Assembly: GCA_030704615.1 (NCBI GenBank)
Contig: CM060731.1
Coordinates: 7,814,001 to 7,874,000 of the forward strand
Reading direction: 5' to 3'
DNA: 60,000 nucleotides
Origin: Takakia lepidozioides
Taxonomy: Eukaryota; Streptophyta; Takakiopsida; Takakiales; Takakiaceae
The notes beneath the pieces were generated by a model. That model made no database searches. It was not told the origin of the DNA and saw only the letters and a program-made list of their open reading frames with translations. The position numbers and the translations under genes are program-made. Position 1 is the stretch's first letter, and each line of letters starts with the position of its first letter. Shown here piece by piece: positions 28,401 through 40,538 of the stretch.

Positions 28401-31400
28401 CCAGAGTGGGAGCAGGTTGCAGAGATGCGGCTGGAAAGCCTAAGTTGTTTGAGAGGTATCTGCTGTGGTGTAGTGACAGCAACACCAACTGAAGAGGAAA
28501 CCAGCATTTACCCATCACATTTCTATGAAGAAAGAGAAGGAGAAATAGAAATCCTAGAAGAACCAGCCACTGTGAGCTTACAGGATGAAGTGGTGACTGG
28601 TTGGACAATCACAGCTGATGAGCAGGTGAGAGAAGTAAATGTGGGAACTAAAGAGGAACCGAGGATGGTGAAAGTAGGAGCTGATTTGGAGCCGGAATTC
28701 TTCGAAGAAGCTAAAAGCTTGTTCATCAAATACAGAGATGTATTTGCTTGGAGCTATGAGGATCTAAAAGGGATACCACCTGAAGTCTGTCAGCATAAGA
28801 TTGAACTGGAACCAGGGTCAGTACCAATCAAGCAGGCGAGGTATAGAATGAATCCCAACTACGCACAGAAGGTTGGAGAAGAGATAAAGAAGTTGGCTGA
28901 GGCTAAGTTTATATACCCAATAGAGTATACAACTTGGTTGTCACCCATTGTTATAGTTCCCAAGAAGAATGGCAAACTAAGAGTATGTGTGAACTATAAG
29001 AAGCTGAATGCTTGTACGAAGAAAGATCCTTTCCCTTTGCCATTCACAGAAGCAGTATTAGACACTGTGGCAGGCCATGAGATGTACTCATTCATGGATG
29101 GCTTCAGTGGTTATAATCAAGTGCAAGTGGCAGAAGAAGACCAAGGGAAAACAGCTTTCATCACAGACTGGGGGGCTTATGCATACAAAGTCATGCCCTT
29201 TGGACTTTGTAATGCACCAGCGACCTTTCAGAGAGTGATAAGTGAATCTTTTCATGAGTATCTGGATGATTTCATGCAGGTATTCTTGGATGATTTCAGT
29301 GTGTACAGCTCTAAGAGTGAGCACTTGCATAAATTGGAGTTATGTTTGGCCAGATGCAGGATGAGAGGTCTGGGCCTGAATCCAGAGAAGTGTACTTTCT
29401 GTGTGAACTCAGGGGTGCTTCTGGGACACATTGTGTGTAAGAAGGGACTCTTGTGGATCCCAGAAAGACAGAGTCCATTAAAGCCTCTCCACCACCAGTG
29501 AATGTTAAAAGTCTACGGAGATTCCTTGGGCAAACCAGTTATTACAGGAGATTTGTCAAAAGGTATGCACAAATAGCAGCACCATTGAGCAAACTACTGA
29601 AGAAAGATGCAGTGTTTGCCTGGACAGCTGAATGTCAACAGGCATTTGAGGAACTTACACTGTCAGTAACAACTACACCTGTGCTGATTAACCCTCACTG
29701 GCATGTAGTATTCCATGTTCACTGCGATGCATCAGGAGAAGCGTTGGGAGCGGTGTTAGCCCAGAATGTTACAGGGAATATAGATTCACCTGTGTACTAT
29801 GCTAGCCGGTTGATGAACAGTGCTGAGAGGAACTATAGCACAACGGAAAGAGAAGCATTGGCAATGATCTATGCAGTGAAGAAATTCAGGCATTACCTGT
29901 TGGGCAAGAAGTTTATGTTCTATGTGGATCACCAGGCTCTGATATACCTGGTAAACAAACCTCTGATAAGTGGAAGAATAGCAAGATGGTTGATAATCTT
30001 GCACGAGTTTGAGTTCGAGGTTGTTTACAAGCCTGGAGACTGCATCTTGTGGCGGATCATTTGTCACGATTGTCAACAGGAGAACCAGCCACAGGAATAG
30101 ATGATCAATTACCAGATGCGAGTCTCTTTGCAGTGGAGGTGCAGGGAAGTGCAGATGACTGGTTAGATTGGCAGTGGCCAATCAGATACTACCTTGCTCA
30201 TGGTCAGTGCCCACCTAGTTATGGTAAGGAGCAGAGGAAGAGAATCGCTATCAAAGCTTTACCTTATACTATGGTAGGAAGCAGAATGTATAAGTTAGGA
30301 CCTGATGGAGTACTAAAACGATGCTTGTACCACCATGAAGTAAATAAAGTTTTGGCGGAAGTTCATAAAGGAGTGGCTGGAGGTCATTTTGGAGAAGAGA
30401 CTACCAGTAGAAAGATACTACTCGCAGGATACTGGTGGCCTACTTTGTTCAAAGATGTACACGAGTATTGTCAGAAGTGTGATGAATGTCAGAGGCTAGG
30501 ACCTTTGCAGAGATCTGGAAGGATGGCCTTGCATCCTACAATGCCTACGGAACCATTTCAGAAATGGGGACTAGACTTTGTTGGACCAATTAACCCACCA
30601 TCCAAGAATACACGAAACAGGTACATAATTACAGCCACTGATTATACTACAAAGTGGGTGGAAGCTAAAGCTTTGAGGGACAACACAGCCAAGTCCACAG
30701 CAAGGTTCCTGTACGAGAACATACTTACACGATTTGGCTGTCCCTTAGAATTTATCAGTGATCAAGGAAGTCACTTCATGAATGAGACCATTGAGTTGTT
30801 GACTAAAGAGTTTATGATTGTGCATAGAAAGAGTACAACATATTACCCACAGGGTAATGGGCAGGCAGAGGCTACCAACAAAATACTATGTACTATCTTG
30901 GCTAAGATAGTCAATGCAAACAGAACGGATTGGGATACAAAGCTGCTGACAGCTTTGTGGTCATACAGGACTTCATATAAAGTCACCACTAAGTATACAC
31001 CATTCCAATTAGTTTATGGTATGGAAGCCTTACTTCCAGTGGAATTCCTGTTACCTACCATGAGAACGGAGTGGGGAAAAGAATGGAATTGCAAGACTCC
31101 ATCAAGGTCAGGAAACATGAATTATACCATGTGGAAGAAGTACGTGCTGATGCAGCTGATAATATGACCAGAATTCAGATGAAGCGAAAGGAACAGTTTG
31201 ATGAAGGCAAGTTAAAGACTTTTAAGACGGGGGATTTGGTTCTATGGTTGCAGAAGAAAGGAAAGATTCAAGCTTCTAAGCTTAAATCACCATGGAAAGG
31301 ACCTTATGTCATACAAAAGATGTATGATAACAACACCGCCATGTTACAAACCATTAACAAAGAAATGCTGGGAAGAGTCAATGCAAATAAGTTGAAGGGG

Positions 31401-31838
31401 TACAGTGGTATCCATGACAAACCCTTGCAGCATGATTTGCATGTTGAACCGCAAGAGCAGTCACGGGCTGCACCAGTGTTACGAACGGAGTATGGAGCAC
31501 TTGTCGCTAGGCCCAGCATATATGACCAGGGTGGGCAAAACAAACGTGACACATCCTATCACAGCCCATCACAACGTGACACAGCCTATCACAGCCCAGC
31601 ACGGCGCAACACAGCCTATCACAGCCCATCACGACGTGACACAGCCTATCACAGCCCATCACAACGTGACACAGCCTATCACAGCCCAGCACGGCGCAAC
31701 ACAGCCTATCACAGCCCATCACAACGTGACACAGCTATCACAGCCCAGCACGGCGCAACACAGCCTATCACAACCTACCACAGCGTGTCACAGCCTATCA
31801 CAGCTTACCACAGTGCATCACAGCCTATCACAGCGTAA
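25413..31838 (+). pseudogene. gag-pol: Family A Gag-Pol polyprotein (A4), frameshifted
   Basis: From ATG 25413: acidic N-terminal region; Gly/Ser-rich linker; capsid domain (26328-26740); three CCHC knuckles (CAKCQNEGHTTTEC, CTICKMDNHSTENC, CYYCNQPGHRKAAC); acidic spacer; protease with LIDGGSGVNIM (about 27968-28000); RT with NYKKLN, PFGLCNAPATF and the catalytic FLDDF (about 29283-29297); RNase H (HCDASGEALGAVL; SRLMNSAERNYSTTEREALA); integrase with CDECQRL finger, [16 protein letters not shown] and GQAEATNK. Compared with A2 and A5, small length changes break the frame near 26060 (one G lost in a G run), 26278, 29460, 30040 (one G lost) and 31080. All domains are recognisable and catalytic residues intact, so inactivation is recent. 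The frame runs at its end into the 10-bp array. Confidence 0.9.
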
Positions 31839-31875
31839 CACAGTATGACACAGCCTGTCACAGCTCAACACAGCC
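31540..31875 (+). repeat. 10-bp-unit tandem array at the end of pol (A4)
   Basis: Units of about 10 bp (CACAGCCTAT, CACAGCCCAT, CACAACGTGA, CACAGCCCAG, CACGGCGCAA) alternate in higher-order blocks of 30 to 40 bp. A shorter, related array is at 52918-53130 in A5. The core CACAGCC is the same as in the LTR array of the same element. Confidence 0.9.
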
Positions 31876-31903
31876 TACTAAAGTTACACGATCCATAGAA
31901 TCA

Positions 31904-34900
31904 GTGACAAGTGGACGCATAATAACTTCAGGAAAATGGCTGACGGAAGAGGAAACGGAAATTACTTTAAAAATAGACACGTGGAGGTCAGGGCGCGACA
32001 CACAGCCGAGAAGGAAGTGCAAGAACAGGTGTCAAAAAGAAAGAGGACAAGAACGGCCGTCAAAAGGGATGAAAGGCGGGCCCATTAATGAATACGGAAA
32101 AAGGGAAACGGAACGAACGGCAAGTACAGAAAAGCGGAATTCTTGTCACATGTGTGATCCTAGTGGACTATCCAACAGGGAAAGTCCACTAAAGAAAATA
32201 AAATCTAAAATCCAGTCACAGCGGATACAGCCAATAGAAAACCAGAGAAAGGATCAAGAAAATGGAGGGAAATTGAGCGCAAGAGGCGGCGTCGTTCTGA
32301 GTAACGGGCGTCTCGACAGGACAGACCATCAATGCTATAACTTGGAAACTATGGAGGAACTAACAGACTATACGCTCGCAATATTACTTACGCAGTGGCA
32401 TAGACACGAAAGGACAGAGCGGAGCTTTTCTCTTGAGCGATGCTTGCAAGCCCCGCAGGCTTACAAGAAATTACCCATAGCTTTCTGGCAACCATACGTT
32501 TATGCTTTGTGCACTACAGGCATTCCTGCAGTTGTTACAGCCAAAACAGTTCTGTGAGTCTAAAATGAAGAGAGTGAGAGGAATGGAGGAAATCAGGGTG
32601 AAGAGCACCACAATTCTGCAGAAACAAACGATTGCTACCCCACAGGCGATACAGATACTGGAGGAGCTGAGATTGCAAGGATTGCAAAGCCTAGATTGGA
32701 CACTACACCATAGACAGTACATGTTACAATTTTTGCAGAACTTTGAGCCAAGGACAGGAACAACAACGGTGAAGGGAGTTGAATTAATGATTACTCCCCT
32801 ATACCTCCAGCAATTGTTTCGATTGCCAGCAGGTCAGGTGCATGTGGAGGAACACAGGGCAAGACTGCAAATAGGGGACTTATTCCAAGAAGGGAGTTTC
32901 TTTAAAACTCAGGGTTATGCTTGTACCAAGGCTGTGTACCCAGGGTTAAAAGAGGTAGGCCAGGTATTGAACGTTCTGATTGCCATGAAACAGAACCAAC
33001 AGTATTTGAGCAGATCCTTCACGGAGGAAATACTCAAAGGCCTGAAGGGACAAGAGGTACAATGGGCGGACATAATGTACAACGCACTGGTAGAGGAGAT
33101 GAAAAGATTACAAGGTACTACCGCAAAGTCTCCTATAATAGTGTCTGGCCCAATCATTGCTCAAATAATCCTTGATTCTGGCATACTTAATGCGCAAGAA
33201 AGAAAGGAAATGGGAGTGTTTGAGCCAGAAACAACTGCAATGGAAGAGCAAGGCTCTTCACACAGTGAGGGTGGACTAGCAGGGCAACCTGAGACTAAGA
33301 GGCAGAGACGGGGAAAGACTGTGGTGGCGGATCCACTGGCTTCACGGATTCCGCATGATAATGTTTCCCAAGCTCATGGCCAGGAAGGGGCACAGCAGCA
33401 CAGAGAAATGCTATTACTGGAAGCAGGACCTTCAGAGAGGGAGGAGGAAGTTACTTCTGCATCACAACCATCACAGCCACCTGAACGACTTGTCACAAGG
33501 TCACAAGTTATCCATGCAGCTCAACCAGAAATAATTGATTTGGAAAGAGAAGGGTTAGATATTCCAACTACAGAACAGATAGTGGCAGAAATAGAGAAGG
33601 GGGACCTTCTCTATGAATATTCTGGTCTGGTCAAGGAGACAGAAATCCCAGAGGTGCAACAGTTGCCCAAGGGAAATCATGAGGTGCATATAATACAAAC
33701 ACCTGTGTCGGAGGTACCACAGGCGGAAGGTCATGACACTGTAGCACCGGTGATAGATGAAGTAGTTCAGGAAGAAAATTGGGGACTTATGTCAAATCCC
33801 ATGTTCCAATTACCCAATTGACAGCCTTGAGAGAGGAACTCAGGAAGGAGTTTGAGGCTCGACTAGCCACTGAGTGTGCAAACAAGGTCGATGAAGAGGT
33901 CACTCTCAAGATGCAGCAGGACTTGGGAAATACAGAAATGGCTTTGCAATTGGCCAAGGAACAATTGATTGAGGCAGGCCTCGCGCAAGACCAGTTGCAC
34001 GAAGCACATAAGCAACAGCTATACCAAATGCAGGTGCAGCATGAAAGCAAGTTGCAAGAACTGAATGCACTACATACGGAGTTGCAGACAGTGCATAACA
34101 GGATGGCGATACAATGTGCTACATTCACAACTATGCTTGACCAATCTACAAAAGAAATAAACAGTCAAGCGGAAAAATGTACGAAGGCAGAAGAAGAGAA
34201 TGTTGAGCAAATGAAGCTCATTGTCGATATGAAGAATACAATCTGTCGCAATGAAGATACTTTCAAGCAATACAGGCAGATTGAAGCTGATCAAGAGAAG
34301 CACATCGTGGAGTTGCAACAAACCATCATGGCCAATAGAAATGAAATCGCGGTCAATAACAAGGCTTGGAAGGAAGCCAATAATCTACTTGCTGCTTATG
34401 CGCAATTGGTTGAACCTCAGGCGAAGCGCATGGAGGCTTTACAACAGCAGTTGGAATTGTACAAGCTAAGAGAGGAGCAAACTCTCAGGGGAACCACAAG
34501 CAACTTGGTGGATAACAGCCTTATGCAGGTCTGGTTAGCACAAGGGCCAGTAGAGGGCAAAGCACCACGGAAGCTCACCCAAAGCGAGATGAATGAGCTC
34601 AGGCTGCAGGTGCAGAACATTGCCACAACTACTATAGACAATGTCTATAGTAGGATAGCAGAGTTACAAGAGGATGTAGACGGACTGCAGACTCAAGTGG
34701 AAGACCTCACTTCAAACATCGACCAAAGAGTCTATATCCCTCAGGAACAGCTAATGGCTTCTTATTTACAAGCCAGAACTTTGGCTTTTCAGTCTTCACA
34801 GGAGGGCAGGAGATGCCAATGATACAAGAGCCAGTACCACCACCACCACAACAAGTCACTGTACCAGTAGCTGAACCTGTGGTTACTACAACCACACCAC

Positions 34901-35980
34901 AGCCACCACAGCCGGAGGTATGGGGCAATGCCGCTTTTAACCCACCTAAAACTCCAGCTGCCAGGGAGTACAGTAGGGCTATGATTATGCCCTTCAACCA
35001 AATTCCCATCATGTTGGATTTGGCTTGGAAAGAATTTAGTCCTCCGCAGTCATTCGCACATTACTACCAAATCATGCGTATTTGGCTGCCAGTGGCAACT
35101 AGGACTAAAGTTCTTCCGAACAATCGACATATTGAAGATCATCACTTTGCACAATACTGGCACGAGGCAGGTACCATGTTGAGGGAATTGATTGCTTTCC
35201 AGGTTGTACATGGACTCATTTATACCAAGACCAAGGAGATAGCAAGTATTGTCATGGGGTGCGGGTTATACTACGCTGCTTGTTTTCTGGTACGTTACCA
35301 CATTGAGCAACAAAAGATGCAAACACGCTTTCTGAGTTATTCCAGTGGAGATCATTGGGTATTACCTTCGGTGCCACCTCATATGTACCTATATGACCCA
35401 AAAGTTATGATGCAAAAGGATTCTCAATTCGTTCATGGTTTCAAGCGGCTTGGAACCATTTGTCAACACAAAAATTCGGCATTGATGACATTTTCTATAA
35501 GGGACATGTGGCATGGAAATACTTGCACGCTGCACCAGTAATTGGTACCCACTCACCTGGACAGACAAGGAGCTCAGTGTCTACACCAATTTTGCTGTTC
35601 AGCGGTTACACCAAGTTGTAAAATACAAACTTCCAGACATGGTAGGACAGCATTGTATGCCCCAGATGATTCCACAAAAAGTTTGAAAATTAAAACACCT
35701 GAGAGGCGATGAGGATTCTGATACAACCGTTTCTTCATGGAATTCTTTTGACATGGGAGAAGACTATGCAATTCAGATGGCAGAGAAGAAGCAAAGGGGG
35801 TCTCCTATGCCGGAAAGGTTACCTCGATATCAGCCTCCAGAGGGCCTCACTTATCCAGGTAGTGATCAACCATCTCCGTCAACCAGAGACAGACCTCGGG
35901 CTCGTACACACAGTCCGCCACGAAACTCTCAACGTCAAGAAGGTGCTCACTCACAAAGGTTTGCTAGTCGAAATCAGTAA
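31904..35980 (+). pseudogene. Family A third ORF, envelope position (A4), broken
   Basis: Collinear with the nearly open 53326-57075 frame of A5. Parts: a basic N-terminal region (31904-32490), a globular part with LFRLPAGQVHVEEHRARLQI and ILDSGILNAQERKEMGVF (32502-33500), an acidic linker, a long Gln/Glu/Leu-rich coiled coil (about 33820-34760), a Pro-rich hinge (PVPPPPQQVTVPVAEPVVTT), and a conserved domain with RIWLPVATRTKVLPNN, YWHEAGTMLRELIAFQ and one hydrophobic stretch (VMGCGLYYAACFLV), then an Arg/Ser/Pro-rich tail. Breaks: two bases missing near 32490, a deletion of about 130 bp near 33777 relative to A5, and frameshifts near 34815, 35430 and later. The position after integrase is that of the env-like gene of Athila elements. 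I see no signal peptide, so an envelope role is only a possibility; a structural or nuclear role is as likely. Confidence 0.65.
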
Positions 35981-35981
35981 A

Positions 35982-36018
35982 CCGTGAGGACACGGCTTTT
36001 TGAGGGGGGAAGGGGTAA
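35982..36018 (+). other. Hairpin plus polypurine tract before family A 3' LTR
   Basis: CCGTG-AGGA-CACGG (35982-35995) followed by a T run, then GAGGGGGGAAGGGGTAA up to the LTR. The purine tract is the expected plus-strand primer site. The hairpin is identical in C (42966-42979) and A5 (57371-57384). Confidence 0.8.
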
Positions 36019-36933
36019 TGTTAGAGGACTGTCGGGGACTTAGACACTTATACGGGATCTGTAGGGTACCCTTAATTTTTGCACAGACTGAGACCAATTG
36101 GAGCCTTAGGGGTGACAGCAGCGCACTATAGAGGGGGGTTACACAGCCCGTCACAGTCGTCCCAGTCGTCACAGCCGACACAGCCAACACAGCCCGGCAC
36201 AGCCACACAGCCAGTCACAGCCCGACACAGCCAAACACAGTCGCACAGCCAGTCCACAGCCCGTCACAGTTCACACAGTTAGTCACAGCTTGACACAGCT
36301 GTCACGATCATAGGGAACGAAGAAGTAGGAACGACTGTGGGGAACAACACCTGCGAAGGGAACATGTTAGTTCACAGACACGGTTAGTGAGGGAAACGGT
36401 TAGAACCGCGGATAGGAAGATAAAGGGAGAGGAGAAACGGAATGAGACATGATTCGGAGGAGGACTTCTTGTGATAGAGGAGAGGGGATCGGGCAGAGAT
36501 GAAGAACGGAAGTGAAGATAGAGGATGAAGAGTGATGCTGATAAGATGCTTGATATATGCAATGGCTGTAATGATATTGATGAGGAGATTAGAGACACAA
36601 TGGCTTCGGCCTGATACCTGATAAATCATAATCGGATACTTTTACGATACAATCACACTGTGTAGAGAGATCTGAGTGAAGCTGTGGAATGAATGGATGA
36701 GTTGATGGAATCCAATAGATGATAAAGCAAACTGATACTTAATTATCAATGGTAAGATAGTAACATGAATACCAAAAGGGAAAACAAATAGGAAACACCC
36801 CCAGGATACACTAGCTGTAGGTCATGACTGATTGTTCTGCGCGGGCTGAGTACTTAGAGATTTCCAACTCTTCAATCTTGGAGTTTTTCGCGCCTCGATA
36901 GCGAAGGGATGGGTGAGTAAAAGCCGCGCGACA
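36019..36933 (+). repeat. Family A 3' LTR (A4), 915 bp
   Basis: It has the same ends as the 5' LTR. The repeat array is shorter, and small indels (for example near 36460-36545 and 36890) separate it from its partner, so A4 is older than the chromovirus. Confidence 0.92.
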
Positions 36934-36936
36934 AAC

Positions 36937-38240
36937 CATAGATACAGTGACATGGAGAGGTCTTTGATTCAGATGAGGACTCAAGATCTCTGGAGGCAGG
37001 TTTGGTGGAGCTCTCTGGGAGAAATATGCTTCAGCCCAGTGATGAAGTGATGCCGGCCAAGAAGGATGTCTAGGCAATTGGACGGAGAGAGTATGTGCGG
37101 TGATTACGGCCTGTAAATGTCAGACCAAAGTCCGATAGGATATGCCATGCCGACACCAGAGGAGTTTTTTTGTGATCTTTGATGCCATTGGGCAGCCAAG
37201 GCCTTACTAGCACGTTGGATTTACGATCCGGATATACCAGTTGCGATCAGGAGGTGGATAAGCAAAAGACGGCATTATTAGGGATCAATGAGCACGGAAA
37301 GGAGGCCGTATACCAGTGGTGGGTTCTTACCATTTGGGCTTAAAAACGCCCCCCCGCTATGTTCAAAGAGTCATGGATAGGATTCTAGCAGGGGTGGAGT
37401 TTGCTCGGTGCTACATAGATGACATCATCTCTTTAGTGCTACGGTGGAGGAGCATGAGAGATGAGAGACACTTCAGGGGGTATTTGAGCGCTTGAGGGCG
37501 CACGGATTGAAGTTACATCCGGGAAGCATGCAAGTTTTTCCACAACCAGATTGAGTATCTGGGTCACATGATATATCCTGGGGATTGGGGGTACAGCAGA
37601 CTAAGGTAGAGTCCATATGCACAGGTTCCACGCCCACGGATGTGAGCCGAGTTCGAGCTTTCATGGGGTTAGCAAACATACAGACGGTTTGTTAAGGGAT
37701 TTAGTGGCCATTGCAAAAGGCTCTAACAAGCTGACCAAAGGTGGACCAGGAGAGTGGCGGCAGTGGAGGAGATGAGCAAGAACAAGCTTTTTCAAGAGAT
37801 CAAGGCTGAGGCGAGGTTGACCTCGGCGCACATTTGAGACGACCTATCAGGGGGCGTCTCTTTTCAGCTGCATACAGATTGGAGCATGGTGGGGCTTTGG
37901 AGGCGGTGCTCACACAGGTGGATGATGAGATAAGAAGAGAGTTCGTAGTGGCTTTATGCTAGCCGCTCGAACAACACTGCAGAGTCTAAGTATAGCTCAT
38001 ATGAGGGAGAGAATGCTTAGCTGTAGTGTGGGCCGTGGCACACTTCAGGTGCTATCTATACGGCAATCTCTTCACCCTTGTCACGGATCACCAACCACTC
38101 AAATGGTTGATAGAGTCAGACAAGCTTACGGGGAAGCTTGCACGGTGGGCACTCATCCTTCAAGAGTATGACTTTCAGGTGGTGCATCGACCGGGTTGGT
38201 CAATCGCAATGCAGATGGGTTGAGTCGCAATCCATGCACC
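36937..38240 (+). pseudogene. Element B RT and RNase H, decayed right half
   Basis: Starts in the middle of RT with HRYSDMERSLIQMRTQDLLE, directly continuing the segment cut at 23834. Recognisable in shifting frames: DLRSGY near 37225, LPFGLKNAPA-like residues near 37335, the catalytic CYIDDII at 37408-37428, HGLKLHPG and EYLGHMIY near 37500-37575, VRAFMGLAN near 37650; then RNase H with HTDWSMVGLGAVL (about 37868-37915) and the better preserved stretch at 38026-38223 (LFTLVTDHQPLKWLIESDKL). At least eight frameshifts make it non-functional, in contrast to the clean left part of B. Confidence 0.8.
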
Positions 38241-39666
38241 AAGCCAACAGGATGACACTAGAGCTCGGTGGCATGGTTGAGACGGACGAGGAGATGGTAC
38301 CCGGATGGCATGCATCTGCATTTCTGTGTATCTTGGCAGCGGAAGGCCAGGTTGGACCTGCAACAGGGATGACTGTAGATCAAGTGTCTGAGGACCCTGA
38401 GGCCAGCAATGAGCAAGGTGGCGCCAAGATATACATGAGGATTCAATTGTGTTGGACTTACCTCCGCATTGGAGACACGGCAGCCACTGTGACTGCCAAG
38501 GAGAGGGATCGGATCCTACAACGAGCCAAGAGGTGTTCAAGGGTGGAGGGGGACACACCTGCTCCGAGTGTGGGAGGATGGTCGAGTGAGGAATTGTGCC
38601 TCACCCAACACCGCGGGCACGGTTAGTGCGGCATGCCCATGAGGAGTTGGGGCATTTTTGGGTGCGACGCACTCATAGTCTACTTGCAGGGGCAGTATTG
38701 GTGTGCGTGGTATGCACACAGAGGTTTGCAACAATTTGTGGCTAGGTGCATGGTGTGTGACAGGGTGCGTGCTTCATTCAACGCCCCTACTCCACAATTG
38801 CACCCTCTTCCGATCACGGGATTGGGCTACAGGTGGAGTCTTGACTTCGCAGGGCCGTTGCCACTGACCATGCGCCACAACAAGTACGTGTTGGTGATGG
38901 TGGAGCACTTCTCCAAGTGGATTGAATTGGTTCCATTGCCTGATAAGGCTAGTGAGGGAGCTGCATATGCATTCCTGGATTGTGTGCTTAGCCGATTCGG
39001 TGCTCCAGCTGAGGTATTCACGGACAAGGAGAGAGTAGAGGTCTGGGGGGGAGTTTCAGGCTTGTGTGACAAGGCCTTGATAGACCACCGCACCACTTCT
39101 CGGGATCATTCTGAGGCCGATGGCTTGGCGAGAGAGGTTGTTCAGACAGTAAAGAGGGGTTTGCGCAAGTATGGCTTGCAGAAGGGACACCTAGGAGATT
39201 GGGACCTTCAGTTACCCCTGGTTAGCCATGGGCTACAGGTTCAGCAACCAAGCATCACTTGACCCTTCTCACCATACTTCTTCTCTTTGGCCGAGAGCCG
39301 GATTTGCCTACATCCATTCGCAGAGAAGCTGCTACAGTTCTTAACCTTGACGATCCGGACATGTGGGCACGTGCATGTGAGCATCGTGCAGAGTTTTATT
39401 CAAGAGAGTCATGCCCATGGCTTTCGAGAAACCTTGCAATTGCACAACACCGTGATACGTTGAGGTATGCTACCATACGTGGGTGGGGGCTATCGTCCTG
39501 GGGTTCGGAGATTCAACCTGGTGACTATGTCTATCTGCAGCAGGACTGCTCCTATGACCCGGATGTGACGCAGGACGTGTTATTTGAGGGTTTGAGAGGT
39601 CTTGCCCTCAGGCGTCTTGGTCTTGGAGGGTCGGGATGGCATAACTTGAAAGGACCATGTGCGTAA
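38241..39666 (+). pseudogene. Element B integrase, decayed
   Basis: A poorly conserved linker is followed by an HHCC finger (HAHEELGHF near 38630; CMVCDRVRAS near 38751) and the integrase core on frames 38633-39262 and 39259-39666: WSLDFAGPLPLTMRHNKYVL, EHFSKWIELVPLPDK, RFGAPAEVFTDK and, after a frameshift near 39030, DHRTTSRDHSEADGLAE-like residues. The three acidic positions D, D and E can all be assigned. The C-terminal part (about 39400-39660) includes a GDYVYLQQD segment, typical of the barrel after the core. Frameshifts near 39030 and 39230 inactivate it. Confidence 0.78.
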
Positions 39667-39699
39667 TTGTGCGCCATGTCACCTTCCGATGTCGATGGC

Positions 39700-39895
39700 A
39701 AAGATTGACCCCAAACCTGTCAGTGGTATCTGCAGGTTTGAGGTGCATGTTGTGTGGGTCTGCAAAGGGGCAGCCACCATGCTGGTGTGCGATTCGATGC
39801 TCTAGAGGTTGGCATATGGGATGCTTGACTCCACCTCTTGAGATGGTTCCATATGCGGATTGGTTATGTCCAATTGCATTGGATAGTGGTAGTTG
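39700..39895 (+). pseudogene. PHD-type zinc finger at the C-terminus of element B pol
   Basis: Frame fragments read RCMLCGSAKG, then (shifted) MLVCD, then CSRGWHMGCLTPPLEMVPYA followed by DWLCP. The string WHMGCLTPPL-x-VP-x-DWLCP is the PHD consensus between the sixth and seventh zinc ligands. Two one-base shifts (near 39790 and 39878) disturb the middle and the last cysteine. PHD fingers read the state of histone H3 tails. It follows the integrase barrel, the place where the chromovirus at 8503 carries its chromodomain. Confidence 0.75.
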
Positions 39896-40247
39896 GATAC
39901 AACCATGGAAGGCTAACAAGAAACGAAAGGCCCAGCTACTAGGAGACCTTGAACACCGAGATCCTGGCTCAAGTTCACAGATTGCAAGACGGCGACTAAC
40001 GATGGGGCACTCTGTACCCGGCCCCTTGGTCTATAGAGTTTGAGTACAATAGGGACCGTGATAGAGGACTTAGTACGGTTGTGGCTATTACATCTTGTAG
40101 CTATCTGGAGGTAGAGGGGACTATCCACCAGCTAGGGGGGACGGGCGGGGCGATTGTGACAAGACTACTTTATTGTGCCAATATGTGTGGTGTTGGTTTG
40201 GCCAGCGATGTAGTTGCTATTGTAGCGATATGTATGCGCACGACAGC
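39896..40247 (+). other. Element B 3' non-coding part with G-rich tract
   Basis: No gene is visible. A G-rich tract (CTAGGGGGGACGGGCGGGG, about 40131-40151) looks like a polypurine tract but lies about 95 bases before the repeat start at 40248. If it is the true tract, the LTR begins near 40155 (TTGTGACAAG) and the 5' LTR copy is truncated by about 90 bases. Confidence 0.45.
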
Positions 40248-40538
40248 TGTCAAGTGTAAATAAGCACAGTGTGAAAAACAGCTAGAAATTAGAACTAGTT
40301 ATTTGTATTTAACACTGGATTTAGGTCAAGTATTTTAAATCAGGTGTCAAGTTTAGTTTGACACCTGGTCCGTCTTATCTTCACGAGAGCGGCAGTCGCG
40401 CAGCTCATCTCTCTCGAGTTGCGCCTGCGCGACCAAGCCCTGCATGCGTTTAGATTTGAGTGTGCTATGTAGGGGTACAGGTTGTTGTGGGTGGAGTCCC
40501 AAACTAGCGTGGGGTGCCCCTGGCTCGACTACTGTTTT
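40248..40538 (+). repeat. Element B 3' LTR, running into the gap
   Basis: It begins TGTCAAGTGTAAATAAGCA and matches 15575-15862 with a few indels up to the last base before the N run. Its right end is unseen. Confidence 0.75.

Larger units (their letters stand above)
23835..36933 (+). mobile_element. Family A Ty3/gypsy element, full length (copy A4), 13.1 kb
   Basis: The order is 5' LTR, leader ORF1, gag-pol, 10-bp repeat array, third ORF, hairpin and polypurine tract, 3' LTR. RT has FLDDFSVYS at its catalytic site and the protease has DGGS; together with an additional long ORF after integrase these resemble the plant Tat/Athila group. It is inserted within the RT of element B. The flanks (ACCCT on the left, AACCA on the right) are not a clean target duplication. 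LTRs of 969 and 915 bp differ mostly in array length. Several frameshifts make it inactive on its own. Confidence 0.9.

Noticed and set aside
35982-36001. Rho-independent terminator (hairpin plus T run)
   Set aside because: The setting is a eukaryotic retrotransposon just before its polypurine tract; a bacterial-type terminator makes no sense. Kept as a structural element instead.
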